Position numbers and translations under genes: made by a program | The notes under the pieces: generated by a model | What the model was told of the DNA's origin: nothing | Databases searched by the model: none | What the model saw: the letters and a program-made list of their open reading frames with translations, nothing else | Assembly (NCBI RefSeq): GCF_006439015.1 | Contig: NZ_RCZG01000004.1 | Location: 186,001-250,000 of the forward strand | Reading direction: 5' to 3' | From: Mycolicibacterium hodleri | GTDB lineage: Bacteria > Actinomycetota > Actinomycetes > Mycobacteriales > Mycobacteriaceae | Length of the DNA stretch: 64,000 nt | Shown: positions 1 through 9,445 of the stretch, one piece after another | Numbering within the stretch: the first letter of the stretch is position 1 | Layout of the letters: every line of letters begins with the position of its first letter

Positions 1-141
1 TATAGTTCGTCCCCTCAGCCGACAGCCGCCCACGACCGTAGAGTTCGCAGCAAGTGGGTTGCGGCATCGGACTCGGCAAGGGGGCCTCCGATGACGTGAA
101 TCTTGTGTCGCATCAGTTAATTTAATGGGGAGTAGCGACTC

Positions 142-1746
142 ATGTCGCACAACATCACGGGGGAAGCGCCGGTTCCAACGACGCGCGCACATCATCTGGT
201 GCACGGTGAACACGACCGCCACATACGTACACATCATGCGGCTGGTGCAGTTTTAGCAACGATGATGCTGGCAGTGACTGCCCTTCTGTTGATCAGTGAC
301 GTGCGGAATTTCGTGGTCCTGGTCTGTTGTCTGTTTTCGGCGTTCGCCTTCTTCATGAGCGTGTCTTTCCTGGTGACGCTGATGTACGCGAAGCGCGACG
401 GGGACCGCGAACTCGATCTCGCCCTCGAAGCTCCGGACGAACACGACCGCGAGTCCATTGCGGTGCTGATTCCGGCGCGGCACGAGACCACCGTGCTGGC
501 GGCCACCCTCCTCAACACGGCATGGACGCAGCGCGATCATGCCGAACATCAGATCTTTGCAGTGATCAACGACGACGATCCGGAGACGATGCGCGTGGCC
601 GCACTGGCGGCGACGATCATCAACACACGGATGGGAACGGGTGCGACGCGGCACCATATCGACGCGGAGATCAACGACGCGATCCGTTCGGACGATTCGC
701 ACCTGGGCGACCTGATAGCGCTGGTTCCCGGCGGCCCCGTCCAGATGCTCGTATATCCGCTCGGCGACCGACCGCCGAACAAGCCGCAACAGTTGAACTT
801 CGCCTTTTGGTATCTGCGATCGTCGTTTTCGATCTTTACGGTGCTCGACGCAGAAAGCCTTGCCGCCAAGGGGCTTCTACGCGCCGTGGACCGGGCGTTC
901 TACGACAATCCCGACGTCGAGATCATCCAGGGCGGCATCCAACTCATGGATCCCGTGCCCGATGGTCCTTGGTGGCGGCGAGTGCACATGAGCGTCACGC
1001 GGTGGTATTCATGGCACAACCTGCTGGAGTACACGCGTTGGTTCAGCTCACAGATGCGATACCAGTCCGATCGTGGCTTCATGCCCTTGGGAGGCAACAC
1101 TGTCTTTCTTCGGCGCGAGCTGCTCTCCAAGACCGACGCATGGCCGATGTCGCTGACCGAGGATTGCGAACTCGGAGTGCGTGCCACGGCGATTCACGGC
1201 GCAAAGACCCTGAGCTTCTACGACCCGGTCCTGACGACTCGCGAGGAAACCCCGCCGAGCCTGAGGACTTTGGTCAAGCAACGGCGGCGTTGGAACATCG
1301 GCTTCATTCAGAGCTTCATGGCGGGGAACTGGCGAGCCCTTCCCACGGCCCGGCAGCGGCTGGTCGCGCTCTGGATCCTGAGCATGAGTATCTTCCAGAC
1401 GATCTCGCTGGCGATCCTCCCGTTGACACTGCTCACGATCTTCTGGATCAAGTCCCCGGCACCCCTCGCGGTCGCGCTGTGCGTACCCACCATTCCAGTC
1501 ATCCTCGGGATGGTTCTTCAGATGCTGTATCTGCACGAGTACGGCAAGTCCTTCGATCGACGCGTCGGCTGGTACGTCTACGTCATCTTCATCGTGACGT
1601 TCTTGCTCTACCAGTTGGTGCTGTCGTTTGCCGCCGTCCAGGCGCTGGTGTGGTACCTAGGGGGCCGGCTCGGGTGGGACAAGACCGAACACACCGGCGA
1701 TCACCTCAAGGGTGTTTCGGAACCTGCTGTTCCGATGGCCGCGTAG
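142..1746 (+). CDS. Cellulose-synthase-like family 2 glycosyltransferase (membrane)
   Basis: A 534-residue processive-type GT2 enzyme, expected to polymerise a polysaccharide from a nucleotide sugar at the inner membrane. Hydrophobic segments lie near residues 35-82 and again from about 395 to 510, enclosing a cytosolic GT-A domain. The catalytic signature is readable: an acidic cluster at 144-146, DAES at 236-239, TED at 339-341 and Q-RRRW at 380-384, the D,D,D,QxxRW layout of cellulose-synthase-like enzymes. The ATG at 142 has GGGGAG about nine bases upstream. The stop abuts the next start (TAGATG), so it heads a four-gene operon ending in a GH8 glycanase. That partner suggests a beta-glucan-like product, but the sugar cannot be read from sequence. 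No PilZ domain is visible. Confidence 0.85.
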   Translation: MSHNITGEAPVPTTRAHHLVHGEHDRHIRTHHAAGAVLATMMLAVTALLLISDVRNFVVLVCCLFSAFAFFMSVSFLVTLMYAKRDGDRELDLALEAPDEHDRESIAVLIPARHETTVLAATLLNTAWTQRDHAEHQIFAVINDDDPETMRVAALAATIINTRMGTGATRHHIDAEINDAIRSDDSHLGDLIALVPGGPVQMLVYPLGDRPPNKPQQLNFAFWYLRSSFSIFTVLDAESLAAKGLLRAVDRAFYDNPDVEIIQGGIQLMDPVPDGPWWRRVHMSVTRWYSWHNLLEYTRWFSSQMRYQSDRGFMPLGGNTVFLRRELLSKTDAWPMSLTEDCELGVRATAIHGAKTLSFYDPVLTTREETPPSLRTLVKQRRRWNIGFIQSFMAGNWRALPTARQRLVALWILSMSIFQTISLAILPLTLLTIFWIKSPAPLAVALCVPTIPVILGMVLQMLYLHEYGKSFDRRVGWYVYVIFIVTFLLYQLVLSFAAVQALVWYLGGRLGWDKTEHTGDHLKGVSEPAVPMAA

Positions 1747-3375
1747 ATGGCCACCGTTCTCGAGTCTCGTCCTGACGCAACTCCTTCCGCCCCCGAACCA
1801 TCGGCTCCCAGCGGTCCGCCCGTACGACGACGTTGGCTGACCGTCTCGATTTGCGTGGTCCTCGCAGTCGCGTGCGCGGTGGCAACGTCGTTCAACATCT
1901 ACGGCAACCCCATTCGGTTCAAGGACGAAGGCGTCTATCTGGCGCAGGCGTGGGCGATTCCGAACATGCATGCCCTGGCGAACTACACCTATTGGTACGA
2001 CCACCCGCCACTCGGCTGGATGCAGATGGCGACGTGGGCGACGCTCACCGATGGCTGGGATCGTTGGAGCAGCAATTCGACGATGGCAGGCCGCGAATTC
2101 ATGGTCGTCATCCGGGTCGCGACGACATTGTTGATCTTCGCACTGGGTCGTCGACTCGGAATGCGCAGGACGTGGTCGGTCATCGCTGCCCTTATCTTCG
2201 TCTTCAGTCCGCTCGCCATGTACTACGGGCGGCTGACGCTCCTCGACAACGTGGCCATGCCATGGATATTGGCCAGCTTCGTGCTGGCCTGGTCGCCGCG
2301 GCGCGCCTGGGGCGCTTCGGTCGGAAGCGCCCTGTGCTTCGCCGTTGCGGTCATCACCAAGGAGACGCTGGTCCTCATCGCGCCTGCGCTGCTGCTGGCC
2401 TTGTGGTCGAACTACCGTCGCTCGAGCAATCGTTCGTTCGTGTGGATCTCGTTTGGGTTGGTGCTAGCCATGTCCACGGCGCTGTACCCCCTGTACGCCG
2501 TGATCAAGAGTGAGCTGACGCCCGGTGTCGGGCACGTCAGTCTGTGGGGTGCGATCGAGTGGCAGCTCAGTGCTCGCAAGGGCAGCGGCAGCATCTTCGA
2601 TCCGCACAGTGACGCAAGGGTATTGGTCGACAGCTGGTTGTCTCTGGACTCGTGGCTGCCACTCTGCGGACTGGTCGCGGCCGCCCTGCTCATCGCCGAT
2701 CGACGATTCAGACCGATCACCGTGGCGGTCGCCATTCAAGCGGCGATGCTGCTCCGGCAGGGGTACCTGCCGTCGATGTTCGTCGTCTCGATGTTGCCGC
2801 TGCTGGCACTCTCCATCGCAGGCTTGTGCGACAGATTGTGGCCCTCCACCACCGCGAGGTTGCCGCTGCGGACCGCGAAACACGGAGCGCGCGAGCGATT
2901 GTCGGGTGCCTCGGTCCGGCTGCGCAAAGTGGGGGCCGTGACCGGTGCCGTCCTGGTGGCGGCATTCTGGTTCACGGCGGTGTCGAAGGCCAGTGACGGA
3001 TGGATCAATACGCTGAAGTATCAGTGGACCGTCGATGCTGACGCCCCGCAACGTCAGGTCATTGCGTGGATCCGCGACAACGTTCCGCACGACTCGGTGG
3101 TCGTCGCGGAGGGCGAGATGTGGCTCGACCTGCACAACGCCGGCTTCGCGGGTCGCAACAACGTGTGGGTCTACAAAGTGGACAGCGACCCCGCGGTGAC
3201 CGAGCAGTTGGGCCGCTGGCAGTCCATCGATTACCTCGCGCTGTCGCGCGTGACGCTGATCTCCGAGTCGAAGAAGACGATGCCGATGGTGTTCGACGCC
3301 ATCGAACACAGTCAACGCGTTGCCGAGTTCGGTCAAGGCGACAACGCCGTTCAAATCATGAAGGTGAACCGATGA
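1747..3375 (+). CDS. GT39-type polytopic membrane glycosyltransferase
   Basis: A 542-residue multi-pass membrane protein of the dolichyl-phosphate-mannose mannosyltransferase/ArnT-like superfamily. After a proline-rich cytosolic start comes a first membrane helix (about 30-48), then the Asp-Glu pair (residues 60-61) in the first extracytoplasmic loop that marks GT-C enzymes of this type. About ten further hydrophobic segments follow, and a soluble C-terminal domain from about residue 420. Such enzymes move a sugar from a polyprenyl-phosphate carrier to an acceptor outside the membrane. The next gene encodes the kind of enzyme that makes such a donor. Start ATG directly follows the upstream stop, and the 3' end overlaps the next gene by four bases. 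Acceptor unknown. Confidence 0.8.
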   Translation: MATVLESRPDATPSAPEPSAPSGPPVRRRWLTVSICVVLAVACAVATSFNIYGNPIRFKDEGVYLAQAWAIPNMHALANYTYWYDHPPLGWMQMATWATLTDGWDRWSSNSTMAGREFMVVIRVATTLLIFALGRRLGMRRTWSVIAALIFVFSPLAMYYGRLTLLDNVAMPWILASFVLAWSPRRAWGASVGSALCFAVAVITKETLVLIAPALLLALWSNYRRSSNRSFVWISFGLVLAMSTALYPLYAVIKSELTPGVGHVSLWGAIEWQLSARKGSGSIFDPHSDARVLVDSWLSLDSWLPLCGLVAAALLIADRRFRPITVAVAIQAAMLLRQGYLPSMFVVSMLPLLALSIAGLCDRLWPSTTARLPLRTAKHGARERLSGASVRLRKVGAVTGAVLVAAFWFTAVSKASDGWINTLKYQWTVDADAPQRQVIAWIRDNVPHDSVVVAEGEMWLDLHNAGFAGRNNVWVYKVDSDPAVTEQLGRWQSIDYLALSRVTLISESKKTMPMVFDAIEHSQRVAEFGQGDNAVQIMKVNR

Positions 3376-4196
3376 CAACGGATTCCAGCGCTCGCGTGGA
3401 ACGCGACGGACGGGTTGGGTCGGTTCTCGTCGTGATTCCCACCTACAACGAGCGCGAAAACCTCGGCGGCATTCTGGCGCGAATCCGCGCCGTCCAGCCG
3501 CACGTCCACGTACTGGTGGTCGACGACAACAGTCCCGATGGGACCGGCCGACTGGCAGATGATCTGGCCAGTGTCGACGCCGGCCGGCTTCACGTCATGC
3601 ACCGCGCGGCCAAACAGGGGCTTGGTGCGGCCTACCTCGCCGGGTTCGCGTGGGGTTTCGCTCGGCGATACGACGTCATGGTCGAGATGGACGCCGACGG
3701 CAGCCATGCGCCGGAGCAATTGGGCCGCTTATTGGACGCCATCGCCGACGGCGCCGGGCTGGCGATCGGTTCGCGCTATGTCGAAGGTGGGGAGACTCAA
3801 GCCTGGCCCTGGCAGCGACTTCTGTTGTCGCGCACCGCGAACCTGTACGCCCGTATGATGCTGGGAACCGATGTCAGGGACATCACCGCAGGGTTCCGTG
3901 CCTACCGGGCGGACGTACTCGCTGCGATCGAGGTCGAACGGGTCGAGTCGAAGGGCTACTGCTTCCAGATCGACCTGGCGTGGCGGGCCATCCGGCACGG
4001 ATGCTCCGTCGTCGAGGTCCCGATCACGTTTGTGGAGAGGAGTCACGGCTCCTCCAAGATGGATGCCGCGACGATGTGGGAGGCCCTTCGGAGAATCGCG
4101 CGGTGGGGTGTGCGACGTCGTGTCGATAGTCTCCGTGGCTTCAGAATGCGCCGTGCAACAACGAGATCCGCAGTTCTGAGCCTTGTCGAGGATTAA
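3372..4196 (+). CDS. Polyprenyl-phosphate mannose synthase-like GT2
   Basis: A soluble GT2 of 274 residues closely resembling the catalytic domain of dolichol/polyprenol-phosphate mannose synthase (DPM1, mycobacterial Ppm1). IPTYNEREN lies at 22-30, DDNSPDGTG at 51-59, the metal-binding DAD at 107-109 and IGSRY in the middle. The family transfers mannose (or glucose) from a nucleotide sugar to polyprenyl phosphate. No C-terminal membrane domain is present, as in the catalytic part of Ppm1. The reading frame is open far upstream, but the ATG at 3372 overlaps the preceding TGA (ATGA), a usual coupling arrangement. It likely supplies the lipid-linked sugar for the GT39 enzyme just upstream. Confidence 0.85.
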   Translation: MTTDSSARVERDGRVGSVLVVIPTYNERENLGGILARIRAVQPHVHVLVVDDNSPDGTGRLADDLASVDAGRLHVMHRAAKQGLGAAYLAGFAWGFARRYDVMVEMDADGSHAPEQLGRLLDAIADGAGLAIGSRYVEGGETQAWPWQRLLLSRTANLYARMMLGTDVRDITAGFRAYRADVLAAIEVERVESKGYCFQIDLAWRAIRHGCSVVEVPITFVERSHGSSKMDAATMWEALRRIARWGVRRRVDSLRGFRMRRATTRSAVLSLVED

Positions 4197-5355
4197 TCGT
4201 CGCGGCTGGCGGACGTTGATCGTCGTCGTCGTAGTCACAATGGTGGCCACGCTGGGGACTGTGTGGCGGTCCAATTGGATCGGAAGCCACGACGCGGGTC
4301 AGACCCGCGGTCAAGACGACGTCGCGGCGACTAGTGCGGCCCGGGACTTCCTCAATGGGTACGTCGAACCCGATGGACGAGTCGTTCGGCGCGACGAAGG
4401 CGGCGACGTCGTGAGCGAGGGTCAGGCCTACGGCATGCTGATTGCTGCGGCGATTGGCGACGAGTCGACCTTCAGACGCGTGTGGGCGTGGACGAAGTCG
4501 AACTTGTCACGGTCCGACGGGCTGTTGGCCTGGCGTTGGTTAGACGGTGCGATCGCTGATCCGAACAGTGCCAGCGACGCCGATCTCGACGCCGTTCGGG
4601 CCTTGCTTCTGGCTGGAAGTCGTTTCAGTGCAGACGATCTCACCGAAGACGGTCGTCGCATGGCCGCTGCCGTGATGTCAGTCGAGACGGTTGAGCTCAC
4701 GCCAGCAGAAGTGGTGGCAATGGGCTCGTCCAACCCGCCGCCGCCCCCCGATGCACAGAGCCGCGTGCTCGTGGGAGGAAACTGGGCGACGTCGAATCCT
4801 TGGCAGATCAATCCCAGCTACTTCAATCCCCGCGCTGAACAGCAACTTTCGCAAACGGATCCACGCTGGGGGGCAATGACGGCGACGCATCGCGCACTGC
4901 TGGAGCAGTTGAGTTCGCAGGCGCCGTTGCTGCCCGACTGGGCGCAGATCGACGACGGTTCAGTCAAGGCGGTGGGACACAACGATGTGCCTGTGCAGGC
5001 GGGGCTCGACGCCGCGCGCATTGCCATTCGCTTTTCGGAATCCTGTTCGCCCGATGACCGCAGGCTGGCTGCAGCGCTAGGCGCCGAGTTGAATGCGCCG
5101 CCGATGGCGGTGGGCATCCGCCACCTCGACGGTAGCCCGGCAGTGGAATGGAAGCACCCGATCTCCTTGGTGGCGGCGGCAGCGGCCGACCACGCCGCTG
5201 GCCACGATGCCGGTGCGGACGAGGATTTGATTGCGGCAATGAATCTGCAGCGGGACTACCCGAGTTACTACGGGGCGGCCTGGGTCGCACTCGGATATCT
5301 CATGCTGCGGACGTCAATGCTGGGGTCGTGTGACGCTAGCCCGTCGGCACCATGA
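4183..5355 (+). CDS. Glycoside hydrolase family 8 (BcsZ-like endoglucanase)
   Basis: A 390-residue GH8 enzyme, the family of endo-beta-1,4-glucanases (BcsZ/CelY) that trim cellulose-like chains during secretion. Residues 12-27 form a single N-terminal membrane anchor or uncleaved signal. SEGQAYGM at 78-85 carries the catalytic glutamate (E79), and NSASDADLD at 128-136 the conserved aspartates. The start is TTG at 4183, inside the 3' end of the preceding gene, so translation is probably coupled. The last 20 bases overlap the convergent EEP gene. A GH8 glycanase behind a cellulose-synthase-like GT2 is the standard pairing of bacterial cellulose operons, although BcsB/BcsC partners are absent here. 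Confidence 0.85.
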   Translation: MSRINRRGWRTLIVVVVVTMVATLGTVWRSNWIGSHDAGQTRGQDDVAATSAARDFLNGYVEPDGRVVRRDEGGDVVSEGQAYGMLIAAAIGDESTFRRVWAWTKSNLSRSDGLLAWRWLDGAIADPNSASDADLDAVRALLLAGSRFSADDLTEDGRRMAAAVMSVETVELTPAEVVAMGSSNPPPPPDAQSRVLVGGNWATSNPWQINPSYFNPRAEQQLSQTDPRWGAMTATHRALLEQLSSQAPLLPDWAQIDDGSVKAVGHNDVPVQAGLDAARIAIRFSESCSPDDRRLAAALGAELNAPPMAVGIRHLDGSPAVEWKHPISLVAAAAADHAAGHDAGADEDLIAAMNLQRDYPSYYGAAWVALGYLMLRTSMLGSCDASPSAP

Positions 5356-6283
5356 TTGTGGTGAGCAGGGCGCGATGGTCGGTGCCCTTCACTTCGACGG
5401 TCTCCGTGGACACGGCGGTGGCGTTCCTGGTGAGGACGTGGTCGATGCCGAGGACGGGCGGATAGCGCTTGTTGGCGGGGTAGGTGAAGTTGCGCCCGGA
5501 CCCGGCTTGCCGGGCGGCGTCTTGGTAACCGTTGGCCAGCAGTTGGCGGAACGGGAGCATGTCGATGGTGGAGTTGAAGTCGCCGCCGATCAGGACGGCT
5601 CCCTCCCCGGCCTGTGCCGCCACCTCGGAGACGGTGCTCGGCAACTTGGCGAGGTCGCGGTGCCAGCCGTCGATGGCCCGTGGCCAGGGGGCGTCGAGGT
5701 GGACGGAGAGCAGCGACACGTCGTGGGTGATCCTGGGGATGCGGACCCGCGCGTTCACCATCGCCAGCATGTAGCCCGGGATGCGGGTGGAGTACGTGAT
5801 CGGGTATCTGCTGTAGATGCCGACCCCTGCGGAGCTAGGGCGCGCGTCGAGTGCCCGGTAGGGGAACTCCTTCTGGATGCCGGCGGCTGACAGCCCTTGC
5901 ACCGCTTCCGGCGTCAGCTCCTGAGCGAGGAGGATGTCGGCGCTTCCCTCTGCCACCCGAACCATGTCGGCCGGGTCGGCCTCGCCGTACAACATGTTGA
6001 GGGTCATCACCCTGACGCCGACCGAGGAGGGGTCGGGGGTGACCCTGACGAACCAGGGCACCTGGATGGCGACCAGGACCGCGGTGAGGAGGCACGCGAG
6101 ACCCGCCAGCGGCCACCGTCGTCCCCACGCCAGGACGACGATCGCCGCTGGCGCGGCGAGCATCAGATACGGCGAGGCGATGACCAGGTACAGGGTGCGG
6201 TGGCCGGGGATCGGCGCGTAGCGGACGGCGAGGGCGGCCGTCGCAGCGAGCAGCAAAAGAACGCCGAGGCCTGCGGTGATCAC
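5336..6283 (-). CDS. Membrane-anchored endonuclease/exonuclease/phosphatase (EEP) family protein
   Basis: A 315-residue protein with three hydrophobic helices in the first 85 residues and an extracytoplasmic EEP domain after that. Family motifs are visible in order: LNMLYG, AQELT, SVHLDAP, GGDFNST, IDHV and GTDHRAL, giving the Asn/Glu/Asp/His set needed for Mg-dependent phosphodiester hydrolysis. Substrate is unknown; the family includes nucleases, sphingomyelinases and inositol phosphatases. The GTG start at 6283 has no close ribosome site. An in-frame CTG at 6299-6301 lies four bases after AAGGAG and would add a positively charged Arg-rich N-terminus before the first helix, so the true start may be 6301. 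Confidence 0.75.
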   Translation of the reverse strand: MITAGLGVLLLLAATAALAVRYAPIPGHRTLYLVIASPYLMLAAPAAIVVLAWGRRWPLAGLACLLTAVLVAIQVPWFVRVTPDPSSVGVRVMTLNMLYGEADPADMVRVAEGSADILLAQELTPEAVQGLSAAGIQKEFPYRALDARPSSAGVGIYSRYPITYSTRIPGYMLAMVNARVRIPRITHDVSLLSVHLDAPWPRAIDGWHRDLAKLPSTVSEVAAQAGEGAVLIGGDFNSTIDMLPFRQLLANGYQDAARQAGSGRNFTYPANKRYPPVLGIDHVLTRNATAVSTETVEVKGTDHRALLTTIMVPTG

Positions 6284-6391
6284 TCGGCGTGCGGTTCTCA
6301 GACGTCTCCTTGGGCTGGTGCGCTGAGCGGCGCGCTAGGACCAGTATCCCTGCGTGGGAGCGGGCCTGCATTGCAGACTCACGGGGTGACC

Positions 6392-7033
6392 ATGTCCAGC
6401 AGATGGATTGCCGCTTTTCTCGGCGTAATGTGCGCCGCGATGATCCACGTTCCCTCGGCTGCCGCCGATCCGCCGCCGGTGTCGGCGCAGGCCCGCGCGG
6501 CGGGCCTGATCGACGTGCGTAGCGCGGTGCCCGACGCGATCATCGATCTGCGCTATGCGACGGTCGACAACTTCGTGGGCGCGCAGCTCTATCCTGCCGA
6601 CGCACGCTGCCTGGTGCACGATTCGCTGGCCGATGGGCTGGCCGTCGCGGCGAATCAGTTAAGGGCGCAGGGTCATACGTTGGTGTTCTGGGACTGCTAC
6701 CGGCCGCATGACGTGCAGGTGCGGATGTTTCAGGAAGTCCCGAATCCGAATTGGGTCGCGCGGCCAAGTGGCTTCGCCCGCAGCCACGAGTCGGGACGGT
6801 CGGTGGACGTGACCATCGCGGGCCTGGACATGGGTACGGGCTTCGATGACTTCTCCCCGCACAGCCTGGCGTATGCGACTGAGGGCGTGACGGCCGCGCA
6901 GCAGGCCAATCGTGCGCTGCTGCGCTCGGCGATGGAGGCCGGCGGGTTCACGGTGTATTCGGGGGAGTGGTGGCACTTCGACGGGCCGGGCGCGAAGGAC
7001 CCGCGGCCGATCTTGGACGTGCCGGTGGGTTGA
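6392..7033 (+). CDS. D-alanyl-D-alanine dipeptidase, VanX/DdpX family (M15D), secreted
   Basis: A 213-residue zinc dipeptidase with a cleavable signal peptide (about residues 1-26, ending in AAA). VanX-family landmarks are all present: DCYRPHD with the transition-state arginine (R104), SHESGRSVD with zinc ligands H132 and D139, and EWWHFDG with catalytic E192 and zinc ligand H195. The enzyme cleaves D-Ala-D-Ala, so outside the cytoplasm it would recycle peptidoglycan-derived dipeptide rather than confer glycopeptide resistance. No VanH/VanA partners are nearby. The ATG at 6392 is used; a GTG two codons upstream is possible. A decayed copy of its last 45 or so bases lies about 970 bp downstream. 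Confidence 0.85.
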   Translation: MSSRWIAAFLGVMCAAMIHVPSAAADPPPVSAQARAAGLIDVRSAVPDAIIDLRYATVDNFVGAQLYPADARCLVHDSLADGLAVAANQLRAQGHTLVFWDCYRPHDVQVRMFQEVPNPNWVARPSGFARSHESGRSVDVTIAGLDMGTGFDDFSPHSLAYATEGVTAAQQANRALLRSAMEAGGFTVYSGEWWHFDGPGAKDPRPILDVPVG

Positions 7034-7146
7034 GTCGGGTGGGCGGGTGGTCAGCCAGGCCAGATCCCCGGTGGGAAACACGGTCATGTCGACAAACATG
7101 CTGCAGCGTTTGACGGGTCCCGCCGAAGTGTGAGGAAAATGCTGTA

Positions 7147-7152
7147 TATAAT
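7147..7152 (+). promoter_or_regulatory. Candidate -10 box of the secreted-protein gene
   Basis: TATAAT, preceded by TGTA, lies 14 bases before the ATG of the small secreted protein, which would give a very short or nearly absent leader. No good -35 box is present at the normal distance. This is a sequence match only. Confidence 0.3.
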
Positions 7153-7166
7153 TCTCCACGGGAAAA

Positions 7167-7595
7167 ATGAATTCCGTTGCTACAAAATTCCAGGTGACCG
7201 CGGCTGCTGCCGCATTGGCCGCCACTGCTGTCATCAGTCCGATCGCTGCTAATGCCGCTCCTGCGGTGCAGTTCTCGACCGCGCCGGTAAGCCACTTGGT
7301 CGGAGATTTTCGTGAGGGACCGGCCGAACTCATTTACTTTGGTCAGGTCACGTCGATCCAGCTCGCCGGTTTGACGATCAGACGTCGATCCGCCGCCCTC
7401 AACAGGAGTGTCAACCGCCTCGAGAGCTACGCGGCAGCGCATCCAGGGACTTTCTTCGGCAACAGCGCCGCGCAAGCTGCTGCCCGCAAGCGTGCGCGTC
7501 TGGCGGAATACGGCAAGCTTTCTTTCAGTGCCTGTAATGGTGGCACTGGCATCTCGCTCGGTCCGTACGGGACTGTGACGTCAGGTCCTTGCTGA
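7167..7595 (+). CDS. Small secreted protein, paralogue of the gene at 31915-32337
   Basis: A 142-residue protein of unknown function with a typical signal peptide (hydrophobic to about residue 29, ending ANA-AP). The mature part is Ala/Arg-rich and ends in SACNGGTG...[11 protein letters not shown], where two cysteines could form a disulfide. The gene at 31915-32337 on the other strand encodes a protein with the same signal sequence start (MN-VAT-FQVT), the shared ESYAA/ETYAA stretch and the same GPYGT-T-G-C ending, so the two are paralogues. Codon use is less GC-biased than in the core genes. The ORF is clean, with a plausible promoter close upstream. I do not recognise the family. Confidence 0.75.
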   Translation: MNSVATKFQVTAAAAALAATAVISPIAANAAPAVQFSTAPVSHLVGDFREGPAELIYFGQVTSIQLAGLTIRRRSAALNRSVNRLESYAAAHPGTFFGNSAAQAAARKRARLAEYGKLSFSACNGGTGISLGPYGTVTSGPC

Positions 7596-7604
7596 TAGGG
7601 CGTT

Positions 7605-7945
7605 GCCGCCAAGCACGCGTTCCCTCTGAAGGCTCCGCCCGCCGCCAAGCTGATGCTTTAAGGCCGCCGGTGTGCAGAAGGGGCTCCGGAGAGCCGCACA
7701 AGACCAAGGTCGCCAAGGTGACCTTAGATGTGGTGCGCGAAATCGCTGAGCTGAAGACGGAAGACCTCAACGCCAACGACATCGACGCCGCGGCGAAGAT
7801 CATCGTAGGCACCGCCCGCTCGATGGGCACCACGGTCTTCTAAGCAGTACTGCAGTACCCGTGGGAGGGCCCGCTTCGGCCCGTGTGACACCACGACCCA
7901 ACGAATGACAATTGGATTCCAATGAGCAAGAGCAGCAAGGTATAC
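7605..7945 (+). pseudogene. Scar with 3' part of rplK, rplK-rplA spacer and first codons of rplA
   Basis: From about 7620 to 7843 the plus strand reads as the C-terminal half of ribosomal protein L11: [11 protein letters not shown], then KAAGV-KG, then [13 protein letters not shown], then [15 protein letters not shown] and GTARSMG up to TAA at 7841. Two single-base insertions (in the T run near 7657-7659 and the G run near 7679-7683) break the frame, so it is non-functional. After a spacer, ATGAGCAAGAGCAGCAAGG at 7922 gives MSKSSKVYR, the start of ribosomal protein L1, and then the match stops. So a contiguous piece of the conserved rplK-rplA operon was copied here and decayed. The functional genes must lie elsewhere, probably just left of this window. 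Confidence 0.85.
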
Positions 7946-7950
7946 CGCCC

Positions 7951-8004
7951 CGGCCGGGAAGGATCCGCGACCGGTCTTGGCCGTGCCGGTGGGCTGAGCT
8001 CGGT
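7951..8004 (+). repeat. Decayed second copy of the dipeptidase gene 3' end
   Basis: Bases 7951-8004 match 6984-7041, the last codons and stop of the VanX-like gene, with a 3-4 base gap and a few substitutions. In one frame this copy still reads DPRPVLAVPVG followed by TGA, against DPRPILDVPVG in the gene. It joins directly onto the truncated rplA start, so the secreted gene plus the rplKA scar sit between two copies of this sequence. Confidence 0.8.
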
Positions 8005-8047
8005 GTAGCAGCTTGACGACCCGCAAATCAACAGACTCTGCGGAAAG

Positions 8048-8566
8048 TCAACCGGCTCGGCAAATCTCGAGAATTACTGGAACCAGATCAGCAATTTGCG
8101 CGCCGATCGCAGCAAAGACCTCGGCGCCTTGTCCGATTGGGTCGGGGATGTCCAGCAGCGTCCGCGCTGACAGGTGCGGACGTAGGCCTGCAAGATCGGC
8201 GACGGTCCGTGCCCCGTGCTCAGTGATAAGCAGAGCAGCTTCGTTCATGGTGAAGGTTCTGTGTAACCGGTGCGGGGCAAGTTCGAGAACCCTATCGCGA
8301 TGTGCCCTGGTCATGGTCACAATGAAATCAGAATCTGACGCTATTCTCGGCGTGAGCTGTCGGGCGACGAAGTCGGAGGCATTACCGCCCAGCTTTTCGA
8401 GGACGGGAGCTGCTTCGGGGTGTATCGCATGGCCGATCACTGCGCGGGTCCCGCTGCTGGAGGCAGTAAAGGCTGGAAGCTCAAGCCGAGCGCCGTACGC
8501 AACGGCTAATCGCTCCGCGGTTGGTGACCGACAGATGTTTCCTGTGCAAACGAACAGGATGCGCAC
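8048..8566 (-). CDS. Low-molecular-weight protein tyrosine phosphatase (Wzb/Etp-like)
   Basis: A 172-residue LMW-PTP. The P-loop CTGNICRSP starts at C7, the nucleophile, with R13 binding phosphate. The general acid is in LLDIPDPIG (D142). In polysaccharide loci such enzymes dephosphorylate the BY-kinase tail (Wzb acting on Wzc). A Wzc-like kinase with a tyrosine-rich tail is encoded at 28334-29764, so the pair probably controls chain synthesis or export. The gene is monocistronic at the left border of the island. Compared with classical Wzb there is an insertion before the DP motif. A role on host proteins (PtpA-like) cannot be excluded, but the context favours capsule control. Confidence 0.85.
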   Translation of the reverse strand: MRILFVCTGNICRSPTAERLAVAYGARLELPAFTASSSGTRAVIGHAIHPEAAPVLEKLGGNASDFVARQLTPRIASDSDFIVTMTRAHRDRVLELAPHRLHRTFTMNEAALLITEHGARTVADLAGLRPHLSARTLLDIPDPIGQGAEVFAAIGAQIADLVPVILEICRAG

Positions 8567-9445
8567 GGAACCTCCTCGCGACGATTATAGAAAGGTCATG
8601 CCACCGGACCGCAAATGAACTGACTGAGTTAAGTATCGGTGTCGGAGGCGCTCACCCCTAATGTGGCGCACTCGAGGGGGAGAAATATGGGTCGAAGTGT
8701 GAGAGGCGACCTCCGCTTCGGTTGATTCGATATCGGGTGGGGTGGTGTGATGTCGACGGGGTGAATAATCAGAGTCTCTTGCACCCTCGGTATTTTGTAA
8801 ACCGCCCGACTGGTAGGTTTATGGGGCATGAATCCGCCGGGCGAGGGCATTGGCCATTCCCGCGTCGCGCGCCTGAAAATGTCCGTGGCCATGAAAAAGT
8901 CCTGAAGCCGTCAAAGTGGTAAAGAACCAACAACGTCCAGAATGTCTTGAACATTTACATTTGACAAAATGTAATCTCGTATCAACGTCCTAATCTTTTC
9001 ACACTCTGCGACTGATCCTCGGCTTACCGACCCGACGGAGACGGAAGGGAGTTTCCAGTGGAGGACTGGGGTTACGTCCGCACAGGCAGCATCGAGCAGA
9101 GGGGCAACCGATCAAGCGATCGTTCGGGTGGGTTGGTGTGTCGAGGAACACGGTGCGCCGCCGCGATAGGAGCCCGATGATCGACTGGTCATCCTGACCG
9201 GCAACTAAACAAGTGCCAAGGTCAGTATCGCCAATAATCTGACTAATGTGTCTTTCATCAGGCGACTGGGTGTCGGCGGTCTAGTTTGGCATGAGCATGG
9301 GGCTGTCGTGATCTGATTTTGCCAGTGCGATGGCACCACCTGGATTTCCAGTTCTGGGAGCACCGGCGCGCCGTGTCCCTGGCTTCTTCGTTTGTTGGTT
9401 CGATTGCCATGACAGTTCAAAGTCACGGAGGCGGCGGGGTTACCG
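8567..9445. other. Gene-free stretch with weak IS-like debris
   Basis: No convincing coding sequence on either strand; the short ORFs here lack family motifs and ribosome sites. The AT content is higher than in the flanks. The segment around 8889-8903 (GGCCATGAAAAAGTC) resembles 25326-25345 beside the IS21 element, and 9330-9360 has the look of a non-coding IS end. It probably holds the upstream promoter of the phosphatase gene and eroded mobile DNA. Confidence 0.4.

Noticed and set aside
6392..7033. Glycopeptide resistance (van) cluster
   Set aside because: Only the VanX-like dipeptidase is present; no VanH dehydrogenase, D-Ala-D-Lac ligase or VanRS is nearby, and the enzyme has a signal peptide.
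7922..8008. 28-codon ORF beginning MSKSSKVYR as a real small protein
   Set aside because: The first nine codons are the rplA start and the rest is the out-of-frame dipeptidase gene end, so it is a junction artefact.
8722..8922. 66-codon plus-strand ORF in the gap right of the phosphatase gene
   Set aside because: No ribosome site, no conserved pattern, and atypical composition for a mycobacterial protein.
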